Assembly (NCBI RefSeq): GCF_000702945.1
Contig: NZ_JNLE01000005.1
Location: 558,001-622,000 of the forward strand
DNA from: Clostridium sp. KNHs205
GTDB lineage: Bacteria; Bacillota; Clostridia; Lachnospirales; Lachnospiraceae
Reading direction: 5' to 3'
Length of the DNA stretch: 64,000 nt
The notes below the pieces were generated by a model, which saw only the letters and a program-made list of their open reading frames with translations, was not told the origin of the DNA and made no database searches. The stretch's first letter is position 1. Each line of letters begins with the position of its first letter. The translations under genes and the position numbers were made by a program. Positions 41,236 through 50,539 of this stretch are shown here, piece after piece.

Positions 41236-42747
41236 ATGGATGATCTGAATGATTACGATGAAAAGAACTCCTTAATAGTCAAAGAGAATTCTAAAGAACA
41301 GGTGTGGAATTTTGTTTCTGCCCCTGAACTGCATCCAATGAAAGTAACTGTAAATGTAGCTAAGCCGGGTACGGCACCTGGTTCCGTCTTCGTAGCACCG
41401 TATACAATATATGGAGCTGCCATGATAGGTCAGACAGGTGCATTGATTATGGATCAGAAGGGTAATCCTATATGGTTTCAGCCCCTATGCAGTAAATATA
41501 TACAGAATACTGATTTTAGAGTACAGTCATATCATGGATACCCGGTGCTCACCATGTGGCAGGGTACCATATCCGGTACCCAGTCTTCTGAACTTGATCT
41601 GCCCGCAGGAGATCCGGAACCTGGCGCTTATTATAATATATTAGATCAGCATTACAATATCATCAAACAAATATCAGCAAGGAATGGGTTTACTTCTGAT
41701 TTGCATGAATTTACTATTACAAAGCGCAACACCGCATTATTTACAGCGATAAAACAAGTACCAGCTGATCTCACTCCCTATGGTGGTCCGAAAGATGGTT
41801 ATTTTGATGATTACTCCATTCAGGAGGTTGATTTAGAAACGGGAAAGCTTCTGTTCTTCTGGAATGCACTCTCCCATATTAACCCTGCAGACTCCATGCT
41901 GCCTGCATCCTCAGCATCAGAAAGCAATAATATCTGGGATTGTTATCATCTTAATTCCATAGACGAGGGTTCCGATAATTCTCTGCTCATTAGCATGCGT
42001 AATATGTGGGCCATTTATAAACTTAATAAAGAGAACGGGGACATTATCTGGCAGTTAGGCGGGAAACAAAGCGACTTTACGATCTCTCCTGATGCTACTT
42101 TTTCCTGGCAGCATGATGCGCGTTATAGATCTGACAACAGAATTAGCATGTTTAATGATGCCTGCTGTGCCTCGCCAACCTCTCCGCCACAATGCCAATC
42201 CCACGGTTTAATCCTGGAGCTTGATTTCTGCAATATGACTGCTAATGCAGTCAGAGAATACTTCCACGATCCTGCTCTATACGTACCAAGTCAGGGAAAT
42301 GTGCAAAAGCTTCCCAATGGGAATCAGTTTATCGGTTGGGGGGAGGAACCATATCTCTCTGAATATGCGGAAGAAGGAAATACAATAACCGAACCCTGGC
42401 TGAACTTCTTATATGATGTACGTTTTCCCAATGAGAATATGTCTTACCGTGCTTTTAAGAACAGGTGGATAGGTCTTCCCTTATATCCACCAAGTATAGC
42501 CATTGTCAGAAGCTATGATATGGTGGAGGTATTTGCTTCCTGGAATGGTTCAACAGAGACAGCCGCATGGCAGGTACTTGCAGGACCAACTCCCTATTGT
42601 CTGTCAATCATAATAGAAAGTACTCCACGAACCGGTTTTGAAACGAAAATATGCCTTAAATCTGATGGACCCTATTATCAGGTAAATGCCTTAGATTCCT
42701 GTGGTTTTGTTATCGGTACATCTATGCTTGTTAATTTGGAAGACTAA
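41236..42747 (+). CDS. Arylsulfotransferase (ASST) family protein
   Basis: 503 residues from ATG 41236 (GGGGAGAGGATAGTAGAAATG); a TTG at 41215 with AAAGGA is an alternative. It has the ASST-like beta-propeller: MIGQTGALIMDQKGNPIWFQ (N-terminal blade), LHEFTITKRNTALFTAIKQV, GKLLFFWNALSHINPADS, NIWDCYHLNSIDEG, and WQHDARYRSDNRISMFNDAC. The His-rich active-site segments are conserved. No signal peptide is seen, whereas PAPS-independent ASSTs are often exported. It may transfer sulfate between phenolic compounds or have a changed role. It ends in a strong hairpin. Confidence 0.8.
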   Translation: MDDLNDYDEKNSLIVKENSKEQVWNFVSAPELHPMKVTVNVAKPGTAPGSVFVAPYTIYGAAMIGQTGALIMDQKGNPIWFQPLCSKYIQNTDFRVQSYHGYPVLTMWQGTISGTQSSELDLPAGDPEPGAYYNILDQHYNIIKQISARNGFTSDLHEFTITKRNTALFTAIKQVPADLTPYGGPKDGYFDDYSIQEVDLETGKLLFFWNALSHINPADSMLPASSASESNNIWDCYHLNSIDEGSDNSLLISMRNMWAIYKLNKENGDIIWQLGGKQSDFTISPDATFSWQHDARYRSDNRISMFNDACCASPTSPPQCQSHGLILELDFCNMTANAVREYFHDPALYVPSQGNVQKLPNGNQFIGWGEEPYLSEYAEEGNTITEPWLNFLYDVRFPNENMSYRAFKNRWIGLPLYPPSIAIVRSYDMVEVFASWNGSTETAAWQVLAGPTPYCLSIIIESTPRTGFETKICLKSDGPYYQVNALDSCGFVIGTSMLVNLED

Positions 42748-42792
42748 TCTATTACAGAGTTCTACAGAAGTTCTACAGATTAATAATAAAAT

Positions 42793-42837
42793 ATAACCAT
42801 GCATATCCAGTTCCTATCTGGATTAATGCATGGTTAT
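42793..42837. terminator. Strong terminator after the ASST gene
   Basis: ATAACCATGCAT plus ATCCAG pair with CTGGAT plus ATGCATGGTTAT, a near-18-bp stem around TTCCTAT, with ATATT after it. It also serves the convergent SagB gene side. Confidence 0.8.
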
Positions 42838-42989
42838 ATTTATAGGCTACTGAATTGACACAAGTCCTATTTTTCTTGTATGCTAAATACCTTACTATTA
42901 AAGTTATACATAACCATCCTAAACTATTTGTGCATTGCTACTTGGTAAATTTGCAGAACCATATAATATACTTCTTCTTATATTGATAA

Positions 42990-43757
42990 CTATTTACTTT
43001 TCTGTCTGCCTACGGCTGCAAGGTAAATTATAAATTCCTTCTCTCCATCTAATTGAAACAGATGATCCACTGCTTCCTGATCATATATGCCGATTGCACA
43101 AACGCCCATAGCTAAAGATTCACCTGCTAAATATAAATTCTGGCATACATGTCCGATATCTATTAAAATTTTCTTATGCGCTGTAATATCATATTTCCAC
43201 TCAGAGCGATAAGGAGTTGTACTCCAGGCAAAGGTTACGGATGCTTTCTTGGCAAAGTGGGGTACAAATGGCTGCTCCAGTGTGATTTTATCTAATTTCG
43301 TGTCGACATCCTCTAAAGCAAACATAAATAACAGCTTATGCTCAACCGGTAGATACCTATATAATCCTTTCTCAAGACCTGTCACATTCATTATAAATAA
43401 ATAGGTTTCAAAGGAGTGCGTTGCCCCACTGCAGGGAACTGTTCTAAAAGTACTTCCACCAGATTTATTTTTCCCGGTTATGCCTTGGGTTGCCCATAAA
43501 AGATAAGATAATTCTTCAAGGCTGATTGATTCTTCGCTATAAAGTCTTGTACTTCTTCTATCCTTTATACATTCATAAATATCTCGTTTTTTCAGGATAT
43601 CAGTCTTAACAGCCGGCAGATTTATCAGCATGGCGTTCGAAGAATATTGCTTAAATTCTTCCGGTTGCGGCACACCCTTCATTTTATCTGTTGTTATGTT
43701 CTTAAAGTCATTGAAATTGGATTTTAGGAATTTTCTCTGTTGTTCATATGTTCCCAT
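42990..43757 (-). CDS. SagB-type nitroreductase-fold dehydrogenase
   Basis: A 255-residue protein. IKDRRSTRLYSEESISLEEL and YLLWATQGIT (FMN-binding start) are diagnostic for SagB/ThcOx. GSTFRTVPCSGATHSFETYL and the ...GHVCQNLYLAGESLAMGVCA segment are FMN contacts. SagB enzymes oxidise azolines to azoles in RiPPs, but stand-alone relatives are common in anaerobes. No YcaO or precursor is next to it. AAGGAGAATATAA precedes the ATG. Confidence 0.85.
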   Translation of the reverse strand: MGTYEQQRKFLKSNFNDFKNITTDKMKGVPQPEEFKQYSSNAMLINLPAVKTDILKKRDIYECIKDRRSTRLYSEESISLEELSYLLWATQGITGKNKSGGSTFRTVPCSGATHSFETYLFIMNVTGLEKGLYRYLPVEHKLLFMFALEDVDTKLDKITLEQPFVPHFAKKASVTFAWSTTPYRSEWKYDITAHKKILIDIGHVCQNLYLAGESLAMGVCAIGIYDQEAVDHLFQLDGEKEFIIYLAAVGRQKSK

Positions 43758-44020
43758 TTATATTCTCCTTCGTTCTTTTAGCACAATTTCTCTGTGGAGC
43801 TTAATTCATTATATCAAATTGAGAGAAAATTTCCGTGTCTTATGTTACGGTTCAGTTTATTTTATAATGATTGCAGGTATTATATTCTATTAATGTTTTA
43901 TGATTTTTTATGCTGTTTTTATTGAATATTAAGAATGAAATATATTATTTGATTCCCTGCTTAACGAACTAATTTATTCTTAATCCACTTCAATTCAATG
44001 GTGCTGTTAGACACAACAAA
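43758..44020. other. AT-rich gap, no gene seen
   Basis: About 260 bp upstream of the SagB-type gene. It holds its promoter region and nothing further that I can support. Confidence 0.4.
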
Positions 44021-44058
44021 AAGAGGAAGCTACGTTATAGGCAGCTTCCTCAACTTTT
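44021..44058 (-). terminator. Terminator of the lipoprotein gene
   Basis: GAGGAAGCT and AGCTTCCTC form a stem around ACGTTATAGGC, 15 bp after the stop, followed by AACTTTT on the plus side and T-rich sequence on the minus side. Confidence 0.6.
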
Positions 44059-44071
44059 AACATTTTTATAA

Positions 44072-45064
44072 TTATTTCGCTTTTTCAGCATAAGTTATAT
44101 CAACTAAATCCGTATAGGGTGCTCTCTTCTCTATAACCCCTGCATCCTCTAAGATATCCTGTAGCAGCGTAAAACTCTCTTCCTGAAAAACCGTATTCTC
44201 TTTCCAGGACTGCTGATCGTAGTATCTCTTGACGATTGTAGTTAAAGTATCCAGGTCTGTTTCCTTAAATTGAGGCTGAATGATTTTTGCGATTTCCTCC
44301 GGTGTATGGGAATTCACATAATCCAGTCCCTTCTGAACTGCCTTTGTAAATTTCTGAATTACTTCCGGATTCTTCTCAATATAACTTTTTTTCGCAGAAT
44401 AGGCAGTGTAGGGAACCTTGCCGCTCTCAATACCAAGAGAAGCTGCAACTTTTCCGGTCCCTTCCTTTTCCAGTGCTGTAGCAGCCGGTTCAAATTCGAT
44501 AGTATAATCTCCTGTTCCTGCTGCAAATGCCTGTGCTGTTAAACCAAAGTCAATATTCTGTACAATGTTGAGATCTTTCTTTGGGTCAATACCATTTTTC
44601 TTGAGGATATATTCAAATACCATTTCCGGCATGCCGCCGGCACGCCCGCCTACAACTGTCTTTCCCTTTACATTATCCCAGGTGAAAGTCTCATTCTTAT
44701 CTTTTGTAACCAGAAAATTACCGGCTCGCTGCGTTAGCTGTGCAAAGTTTACGACATAATCGTCTTTTCCTTCGTTATACACATAAACTGTTGCCTCCGG
44801 TCCCATAAATCCGATATCTGCATCTCCTGAAAGTACCGCAGTCATTGTCTTATCAGCACCAAGTCCGTTTACCAATGTCACATCAAGGCCTTCACCTTTA
44901 AAATATCCCTGTTCAATTGCTACATATTGAGGTGCATAAAATATAGAATGTGCTACTTCATTTACCTGAACCTTTATCAGATTCCCACTACTTTTGCCGC
45001 AACCGGATAAAAGCACTGCCATAAGAACGAAAATGGCCAGTGCTGCTAATCCCTTTTTCTTCAT
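44072..45064 (-). CDS. NMT1/THI5-type ABC substrate-binding lipoprotein
   Basis: A 330-residue exported lipoprotein. The signal peptide ends at the lipobox LLSGC (Cys22). The SsuA/NMT1 domain begins QVNEVAHSIFYAPQYVAIEQ and includes AVLSGDADIGFMGPEATVYV and GKTVVGGRAGGMPEMVFEYI. Its ligand may be a sulfonate, nitrate or thiamine precursor-like small molecule; the sequence does not decide. No permease or ATPase gene is adjacent, so it is an orphan binding protein. Its 5' half and promoter are duplicated as a pseudogene at 51083-51519. Confidence 0.85.
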   Translation of the reverse strand: MKKKGLAALAIFVLMAVLLSGCGKSSGNLIKVQVNEVAHSIFYAPQYVAIEQGYFKGEGLDVTLVNGLGADKTMTAVLSGDADIGFMGPEATVYVYNEGKDDYVVNFAQLTQRAGNFLVTKDKNETFTWDNVKGKTVVGGRAGGMPEMVFEYILKKNGIDPKKDLNIVQNIDFGLTAQAFAAGTGDYTIEFEPAATALEKEGTGKVAASLGIESGKVPYTAYSAKKSYIEKNPEVIQKFTKAVQKGLDYVNSHTPEEIAKIIQPQFKETDLDTLTTIVKRYYDQQSWKENTVFQEESFTLLQDILEDAGVIEKRAPYTDLVDITYAEKAK

Positions 45065-45165
45065 TTCATGTCTCCTTGAAACTAAGCTTTACAATATGTA
45101 TATTGGGAAGTAAAAGTTTTTGTGCATGTCTTATCTATTAAAATTGCTTATTATTTTAATACCAT
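44630..45165 (-). repeat. ~530-bp direct repeat, copy 1 (contains intact lipoprotein 5' half)
   Basis: Coding codons 1-~143 of the lipoprotein plus ~100 bp upstream (down to TTAAAATTGCTTATTATTTTA) match 51088-51620 nearly base for base. The orientation is the same, so the pair flanks the RiPP operon as direct repeats. Confidence 0.9.
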
Positions 45166-45215
45166 TTTATATATTGGATTGTAATATCTATCTTCATTCA
45201 ACAAATTCGGTTAGG

Positions 45216-46982
45216 TTAAGTATACTGTTCCGATTGTGCTAGCCACATTTTTTTATATTCATCACAGGTATTTAACAACTCCATATGTTTTCCTATTCCT
45301 ACTACCTTCCCCTTTTTCATGACAATAATCTTATCAGAAATTCTTGCAGCCCCTAATCTATGCGTAACAATAAAACTCATTTTTCCACGAATCAACTTCT
45401 GAAATTTAGTATACAATACTGCTTCCTCAATTGGATCAATTGCAGAAGTAGGTTCGTCTAATAAAAGTAAATCTTTGTCTCGATACCCGCCTCTTGCTAT
45501 AGCAATTTTTTGCCATTGACCTCCTGATAAATCAATTCCACCAAATTCCCTAGATAACATTGTTTTAATTCCTTCTGGATAAATACCTTTGGGAATCTCC
45601 ATTTCCAAATCATTTAGGATAAAATCTACATTTTTGTCACTGTCCAAATTACTAATTTTTATATTATCTTCAAGAGATAAATCATATTTCCCATAATTTT
45701 GAAAAACCGCTGATGTATTATAGAATAATTCAAATGGATTATATTTATTTGATTCTACTCCATTATAAAAAATTTTACCATCAGTCGGAGAATAAATTCC
45801 AGCTAGCAATCGTACTAAGGTTGTTTTTCCCGATCCATTTTCTCCTACCACTGCTATACTTTCCCCTCTACCCACTTTTAAATTAACGTTATTCAAAGCT
45901 ATATTAGAACTATTTGGATAAGAAAAACATACATTTTCAAGAATTATTGAATCATGATATTTTAAAGAAATTCCCTCTTTTGTAATGGGCATCACTTCTC
46001 TAAATTTAAAATAATTTCTTATTTTACCAGTTACCTGTGCTACTCCTCCTACTAAGCTACTTACTATTTCCTCCATCATAAAAAAAAGACTATCCAACGA
46101 TGTAAAAATTGCCGCAAAGTATCCAATACTGATTTCTTTCTTTAAGACAGATATATATAAGATAATTAATATAGATATATAGCCACCTAGAGATAAAAAT
46201 TTGGTTCCTAATTCACGAATATCTGTTATGAATGTAATCTTCCACATTGCCTCATTGCGAATATTAATTGCCTCATTTAACTTCTTTAAAAAAAATTGAA
46301 ATGTTCCAAGTAATCTTGTTTCTTTGAAAAACTTTCTTCCTGTTAAGTAATCATTATATGTTTGAATTTTTCTATTTAAGGGTGCTAATTTATCTTCCAA
46401 ATCTGTAAATAGCTTTGCTTTTGAAATTTCAGATATAAGTACTGGTAAAAATATTAATAATAATATAATTATCAGTACAGGCTTTGCTTTATATAAATAT
46501 GCCCCAACTACAACTAGACTTGGTAAATAATTTAGCAGTAACATAAGAACTGTATCAACAAGTTTTCTTACCTGCCCAGTACCTTGATATGCTTTTTCAA
46601 TTTGGTCCAATAATTCTTTATCCTCAAAGGATATTGCTTTAATTAAACCTATGTGATTGTTCAATCTATTTGTTAATTTATGTATTACTTTCATATGATG
46701 ATATTCATACAAATAATTACCTAAATCAGCCATGACTTGAATAATGCATTTTACCACAAACATAATAAATATAGTTCGTAGTACACTATATACAGATATT
46801 TGACTTGATGATATCTTTGCTATTTGATCAAAAAGCACCTGCATTAAAATAATTGGGAATGAATTTAGAATCCCTTGAATAAATGCAACGAAATAAATTG
46901 TAAGAAATAATCCTTTTGAAACAGTAAATACTTCTTTTACACTTTTAATAATAAATCTATAACAATTATTAATTGCCTTCAT
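45216..46982 (-). CDS. ABC transporter half-exporter (second of pair)
   Basis: About 588 residues. Six transmembrane helices fill residues ~10-310 (e.g. LFLTIYFVAFIQGILNSFPI). The ATPase domain has Walker A VVGENGSGKTTLVRLLAG, signature IDLSGGQWQKIAIARG, Walker B LLLLDEPTSAIDP, and the H-loop FIVTHRLGAARISDK. No N-terminal C39 peptidase domain is present, so it exports without cutting the leader. ATG 46982 follows AAAGGAGTTGGTATA and overlaps the previous ABC gene. It probably works with that protein as a heterodimer exporting the modified peptide. Confidence 0.85.
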   Translation of the reverse strand: MKAINNCYRFIIKSVKEVFTVSKGLFLTIYFVAFIQGILNSFPIILMQVLFDQIAKISSSQISVYSVLRTIFIMFVVKCIIQVMADLGNYLYEYHHMKVIHKLTNRLNNHIGLIKAISFEDKELLDQIEKAYQGTGQVRKLVDTVLMLLLNYLPSLVVVGAYLYKAKPVLIIILLLIFLPVLISEISKAKLFTDLEDKLAPLNRKIQTYNDYLTGRKFFKETRLLGTFQFFLKKLNEAINIRNEAMWKITFITDIRELGTKFLSLGGYISILIILYISVLKKEISIGYFAAIFTSLDSLFFMMEEIVSSLVGGVAQVTGKIRNYFKFREVMPITKEGISLKYHDSIILENVCFSYPNSSNIALNNVNLKVGRGESIAVVGENGSGKTTLVRLLAGIYSPTDGKIFYNGVESNKYNPFELFYNTSAVFQNYGKYDLSLEDNIKISNLDSDKNVDFILNDLEMEIPKGIYPEGIKTMLSREFGGIDLSGGQWQKIAIARGGYRDKDLLLLDEPTSAIDPIEEAVLYTKFQKLIRGKMSFIVTHRLGAARISDKIIVMKKGKVVGIGKHMELLNTCDEYKKMWLAQSEQYT

Positions 46983-48771
46983 TATACCAACTCCTTTGGG
47001 TTTCAAACATAGATGCATAGAGTCCATTTTTTTTCATTAATTCTAAGTGGCTTCCTTGCTCCTCAATTGTTCCATTATTAATGACTATTATTTCATCTGC
47101 TATTCTAGCAGCTCCCAGTCTGTGAGTTATAAATATTGCAAACTTCTCTTTTATAATTTCATAAAATATCTTATATAGTTCATATTCACTTACCGGATCA
47201 AGCGCAGCAGTCGGTTCGTCTAGTATATATATAGGAGCATTGTTAACTAGTGAACGTAAAATAGCTATTTTTTGCCATTCACCGCCAGATAGATCTATGC
47301 TTCCTTCCTCTAATTTCCCAACTTTAGTATCTATTCCGTTTTTTAAGTTAATTAACAAATTATCCATTCCAAGATTTTTCATAATTGTTTCCAGTTGAAT
47401 ATTGCTTGCCTCTTTAAATAATCCTTTTCCATAGTAAGAAAGAATAATGTTTTCCCTAATGGATATTTCATATCTGGCAAAATCCTGATATACTATTGAA
47501 AAATATGCCTTCAATTTTGGTTTCTCTATATCACGGATATCTTTTTGATTAATCAGTATTATACCTGTATAGTTATCATATAGACCCGTCAACAATTTAA
47601 TTATAGTTGTTTTTCCTGCCCCATTTAACCCTACAAATGCATATTTTTTTAATCCATCAAGAATAACTGTAAAATTATCTAATATTTTCTTATTGGTTCC
47701 TGGATAGCAGAAACTTACATTAATAAATTCAATACTATTCAATGTTTCTTCCTGTCCCATACTTGCTGTTAAATTAGTTATTCCCTGCTCTTCATTTAAC
47801 TGTGAAAATGCTGTTACATCCTTTAAATATAGCCTGCTCTTCTCCAATTCCATCATCACCAAGGCAAACTTCCATGAAATGCTAGTAATAAAACTTGTTA
47901 TACCTTTTATAAGAGCTATAAAAAGTCCTGTTGACATCTCTCCTTGTTTTACCGGTATTACTAATATAAATGTAATTAGAGAAGTTATTAATAAAATACC
48001 AATATTTCCAATATGTACTCTTGAAAATATTTTTCGATTTGCTAACATTTCAACTTTAATTGCCTTCAAAAATTGATCAGACCACTTTCTATTTATAAAC
48101 TCATTATATTGAAAAAGTGTCCTCTCCTCAAAATTATCTCTAGATGAGATTAATTTTCTGAAATACTTTGCTCTTCTAAAGTATTCACTTGAAGTTTCAA
48201 AGGCATCATAATCTTCTTGTCCATTTTTTATTGATATAAAAAAGAAAGGTATTAAAAGAGCTAATATAATAATAGCGATAATGTAATTTTTAGAACCAAT
48301 AATTATGAGTAAGCCAAGTGCTTGTATAACAAATACTAAAAGATCCAATATATTATTTATTCCTTTTATCCATCTTTCAGAGGGATCATCTCCTATTCTC
48401 TCCATCAATTCCCACGTTTCTGGATTTTCAATATAAGAATAGGCTAGAGCTCCCTTTTTTTCAGTAAAGGTTATTGTTAAGGTTTCGTTAATTTTTAATG
48501 ATAATTTCAAATGAATAAACTTATATATTGCATTAGTTAACCAATTTAATCCAATAGTAATCAATAAAGCAAGAAAATTTAGCTTTATATTTTTAATACT
48601 ATTTTGGCTAATTAAATTATTAATAAAAGAGCTTGTTACTAATACCATTATACTAGCTAAACAGGCGCTTAATATTTTTAGAAAAGCCATACCAATTGTA
48701 TTTATTTTAGAAATCTTGTAAGAAATGATTATGTAATCATACATTTTATAAGTTTTATTTATTAGCTTCAT
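46969..48771 (-). CDS. ABC transporter half-exporter (first of pair)
   Basis: A 600-residue exporter. The membrane domain occupies residues ~15-320 (LKILSACLASIMVLVTSSFI and later helices). The ATPase has Walker A FVGLNGAGKTTIIKLLTG, signature IDLSGGEWQKIAILRS and Walker B IYILDEPTAALDP. The architecture is the same as in the next gene, but sequence identity between the two is modest, typical of heterodimeric ABC exporters. AGGAG precedes the ATG. It lies downstream of the radical SAM gene after a terminator-like hairpin (48829-48870). Confidence 0.85.
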   Translation of the reverse strand: MKLINKTYKMYDYIIISYKISKINTIGMAFLKILSACLASIMVLVTSSFINNLISQNSIKNIKLNFLALLITIGLNWLTNAIYKFIHLKLSLKINETLTITFTEKKGALAYSYIENPETWELMERIGDDPSERWIKGINNILDLLVFVIQALGLLIIIGSKNYIIAIIILALLIPFFFISIKNGQEDYDAFETSSEYFRRAKYFRKLISSRDNFEERTLFQYNEFINRKWSDQFLKAIKVEMLANRKIFSRVHIGNIGILLITSLITFILVIPVKQGEMSTGLFIALIKGITSFITSISWKFALVMMELEKSRLYLKDVTAFSQLNEEQGITNLTASMGQEETLNSIEFINVSFCYPGTNKKILDNFTVILDGLKKYAFVGLNGAGKTTIIKLLTGLYDNYTGIILINQKDIRDIEKPKLKAYFSIVYQDFARYEISIRENIILSYYGKGLFKEASNIQLETIMKNLGMDNLLINLKNGIDTKVGKLEEGSIDLSGGEWQKIAILRSLVNNAPIYILDEPTAALDPVSEYELYKIFYEIIKEKFAIFITHRLGAARIADEIIVINNGTIEEQGSHLELMKKNGLYASMFETQRSWYNEGN

Positions 48772-48828
48772 ATTTGCTCCTGTCTTATTTTGTTTACAGC
48801 TTTAAATATAAAATAGTTTCCTCTTATT

Positions 48829-48870
48829 AACTAAAATAAAGATGCTTTATTAAGCACCTTTATTTTAGTT
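48829..48870 (-). terminator. Intra-operon hairpin between radical SAM and ABC genes
   Basis: AACTAAAATAAAG-TGCTT pairs with AAGCA-CTTTATTTTAGTT with one mismatch around TATT. It lies in the 155-bp space between the radical SAM stop and the ABC start, so it may reduce expression of the exporters relative to the maturase. Confidence 0.6.
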
Positions 48871-48926
48871 AATCAAAAATTAAATGGTCTTATTTTTTAT
48901 TATTTTCCTTCATTAATATTTGTCTT

Positions 48927-49931
48927 TTATAACTCAAGAATATTCTGCCTAGCAATTGCTAGGCATTGATCTAAAGATGAACAACCAAATAAATCACCAT
49001 CCTCTGATAATGCCATACCAGGACATTTTACACATTTATCATTTATATTACAATTAGTACATAATAAAAAATCTTTCTTTCGTAAAGAATTCAAATATTT
49101 TTTTTGCTTTGAATTATTCCAAATGCTAACTAAAGTATCATTAAATATATTACCATATTTGTATAGTAGTGAAATGCAAGGATATACATTGCCAAAGCAA
49201 TCAATATGTATATTATTTCTAACAGCTCCACAAATATAATCATCTGATTTAAATTTGTTACTTGTTACATTATCTAAATCTTTTATAATTTTATTTAAAT
49301 CAGTACCTGATATATTAAATTTGCGTGTTTTCGTATCACCATTTATTTTACTTGTAATAGCAGTACTATAATTAAATCTAAACCCATTTTCATTGCAAAA
49401 ATCTTTTATTTCTATATATGAATTATAATTATAATCCATAATTGGAACTTTAATTTCTAGCTGAATATTATATTGTTTAATTAACAATATATTTTTAATA
49501 ATATTATTTAGTGAATCTTTAATACAAGTAATTTTGTCGTTAATTTCTGAATCAAGAGAAAAGACAGTCGTTGATATTTCCGTTATGTACAATTCCGATA
49601 ATTTCTTAATAATTTCCTCATTCATGAGAGAGAGGTTAGTAAACAATGTAACTCGAAATCCTATTTTTCTTGCATATTCAATAATATTCATTATATCTTT
49701 AAGTAAAAATATCTCTCCACCTGTTAAAGTCAAATCCAATACTCCTAATGCTTTTAATTCATCTAGAATTTTAATTACATCTGCTGCTTTCATTTCTTTG
49801 TTATGTTCTGCTATATAACAATGAATGCATTTGAAATTACATTTAGTAATTAATTCAATAGATGCTGAATATGGTAACCCCTTTTCATAAGTCAAGCTAT
49901 TTAATGAAGAAATTTGATTTTCACTGTCCAT
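48927..49931 (-). CDS. Radical SAM/SPASM-like peptide maturase
   Basis: A 334-residue radical SAM enzyme. The cluster motif is SIELITKCNFKCIHCY (Cys31, 35, 38; Cx3Cx2C), with the GGE-type motif LTLTGGEIFLL. The C-terminal third has many Cys: NIHIDCFGNVYPCISLL, then LCTNCNINDKCVKCPG and GCSSLDQC, as expected for SPASM-like auxiliary iron-sulfur sites. It starts 1 bp after the PqqD stop (TAG ATG), preceded by AAGAGGT. In this neighbourhood it most likely installs a thioether or C-C crosslink on the precursor at 50338-50442. Confidence 0.85.
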   Translation of the reverse strand: MDSENQISSLNSLTYEKGLPYSASIELITKCNFKCIHCYIAEHNKEMKAADVIKILDELKALGVLDLTLTGGEIFLLKDIMNIIEYARKIGFRVTLFTNLSLMNEEIIKKLSELYITEISTTVFSLDSEINDKITCIKDSLNNIIKNILLIKQYNIQLEIKVPIMDYNYNSYIEIKDFCNENGFRFNYSTAITSKINGDTKTRKFNISGTDLNKIIKDLDNVTSNKFKSDDYICGAVRNNIHIDCFGNVYPCISLLYKYGNIFNDTLVSIWNNSKQKKYLNSLRKKDFLLCTNCNINDKCVKCPGMALSEDGDLFGCSSLDQCLAIARQNILEL

Positions 49932-50207
49932 CTATAGTACCTCTTTATTCTTCAATTCAATTAATCCTTTTGTTTGTAAATCATTATATAGTTCTATAAT
50001 ATCACATCTTACTATTTCTTCTTTGACTGTATATTGGCTAGTGATCTTTTTTATCATGGTGTCAATAGAATCTTTATTACATATTGAATTCCATACAAAA
50101 ACAGCTACATCATTTAATAAAAACATCCTTTTTGTATGCTCATCAATAATATATAATGTACCATCTATTATTTGCCATGATAGTGCTTTGCTTATTATAA
50201 ATTCCAT
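49932..50207 (-). CDS. PqqD-like RiPP recognition protein
   Basis: A 91-residue small protein: MEFIISKALSWQIIDGTLYI, then IDEHTKRMFLLNDVAVFVWN and CDIIELYNDLQTKGLIEL. The pattern beta-hairpin, LN.VA..VW, then a helical DL..KGLI end is that of PqqD/RRE proteins that hold leader peptides for radical SAM enzymes. No strong ribosome binding site is evident (TTAGGTATATACA), so it may depend on read-through or coupling. It directly precedes the radical SAM gene. Confidence 0.85.
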   Translation of the reverse strand: MEFIISKALSWQIIDGTLYIIDEHTKRMFLLNDVAVFVWNSICNKDSIDTMIKKITSQYTVKEEIVRCDIIELYNDLQTKGLIELKNKEVL

Positions 50208-50304
50208 TGTATATACCTAAAATTTCTACAGATTTTACTATAATGAGATTTAGTATTTTACTTTATAGTTTTTCTAAGTTCATAAAGCCTAGAATGAATT
50301 GCAT

Positions 50305-50334
50305 AAAAAAGGTGCATAGTAATGCACCTTTTAA
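50305..50334 (-). terminator. Terminator-like attenuator after the precursor gene
   Basis: AAAAGGTGCAT and ATGCACCTTTT form an 11-bp perfect stem around AGTA. It lies 4 bp past the precursor stop, so most transcripts may end here and leave a small amount for the maturation genes. Confidence 0.75.
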
Positions 50335-50337
50335 TTA

Positions 50338-50442
50338 TTAATAAATCGAAGTATTGTTTTTTCCTCTACAAGGAGCACACATAATAACTATTTCAGGCTT
50401 TGTTACCTTAACTTCCTTTACTTCTGGTTTAACATAATTCAT
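50338..50442 (-). CDS. RiPP precursor peptide, 34 residues, CAPC core
   Basis: A small gene too short for routine calling. A strong AGGGAGGG lies before ATG 50442. The leader begins MNYVKPEVKEVKVTKPE and is rich in Lys, Glu and Val. The core, from residue ~22, is CAPCRGKNNTSIY at the C-terminus. The only two Cys (positions 22 and 25) are in CAPC, a natural target for radical SAM thioether chemistry. A promoter (50540-50568) and terminator frame it, and PqqD, radical SAM and two exporters follow. I do not recognise the precursor family. Confidence 0.8.
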   Translation of the reverse strand: MNYVKPEVKEVKVTKPEIVIMCAPCRGKNNTSIY

Positions 50443-50539
50443 GACATTTCCCTCCCTTCTTTTGTTATATATATAAATTAATATTAATTTATATCTTGTC
50501 CATTATATCTATGTATTTATAAAACCTTTATCGTTTCAT

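Noticed and set aside
42990..43757. SagB-type gene as part of the RiPP operon
   Set aside because: It is 1.4 kb from the operon and separated from it by the lipoprotein gene and terminators. It also lacks YcaO/azoline partners, and stand-alone SagB-like proteins are common.
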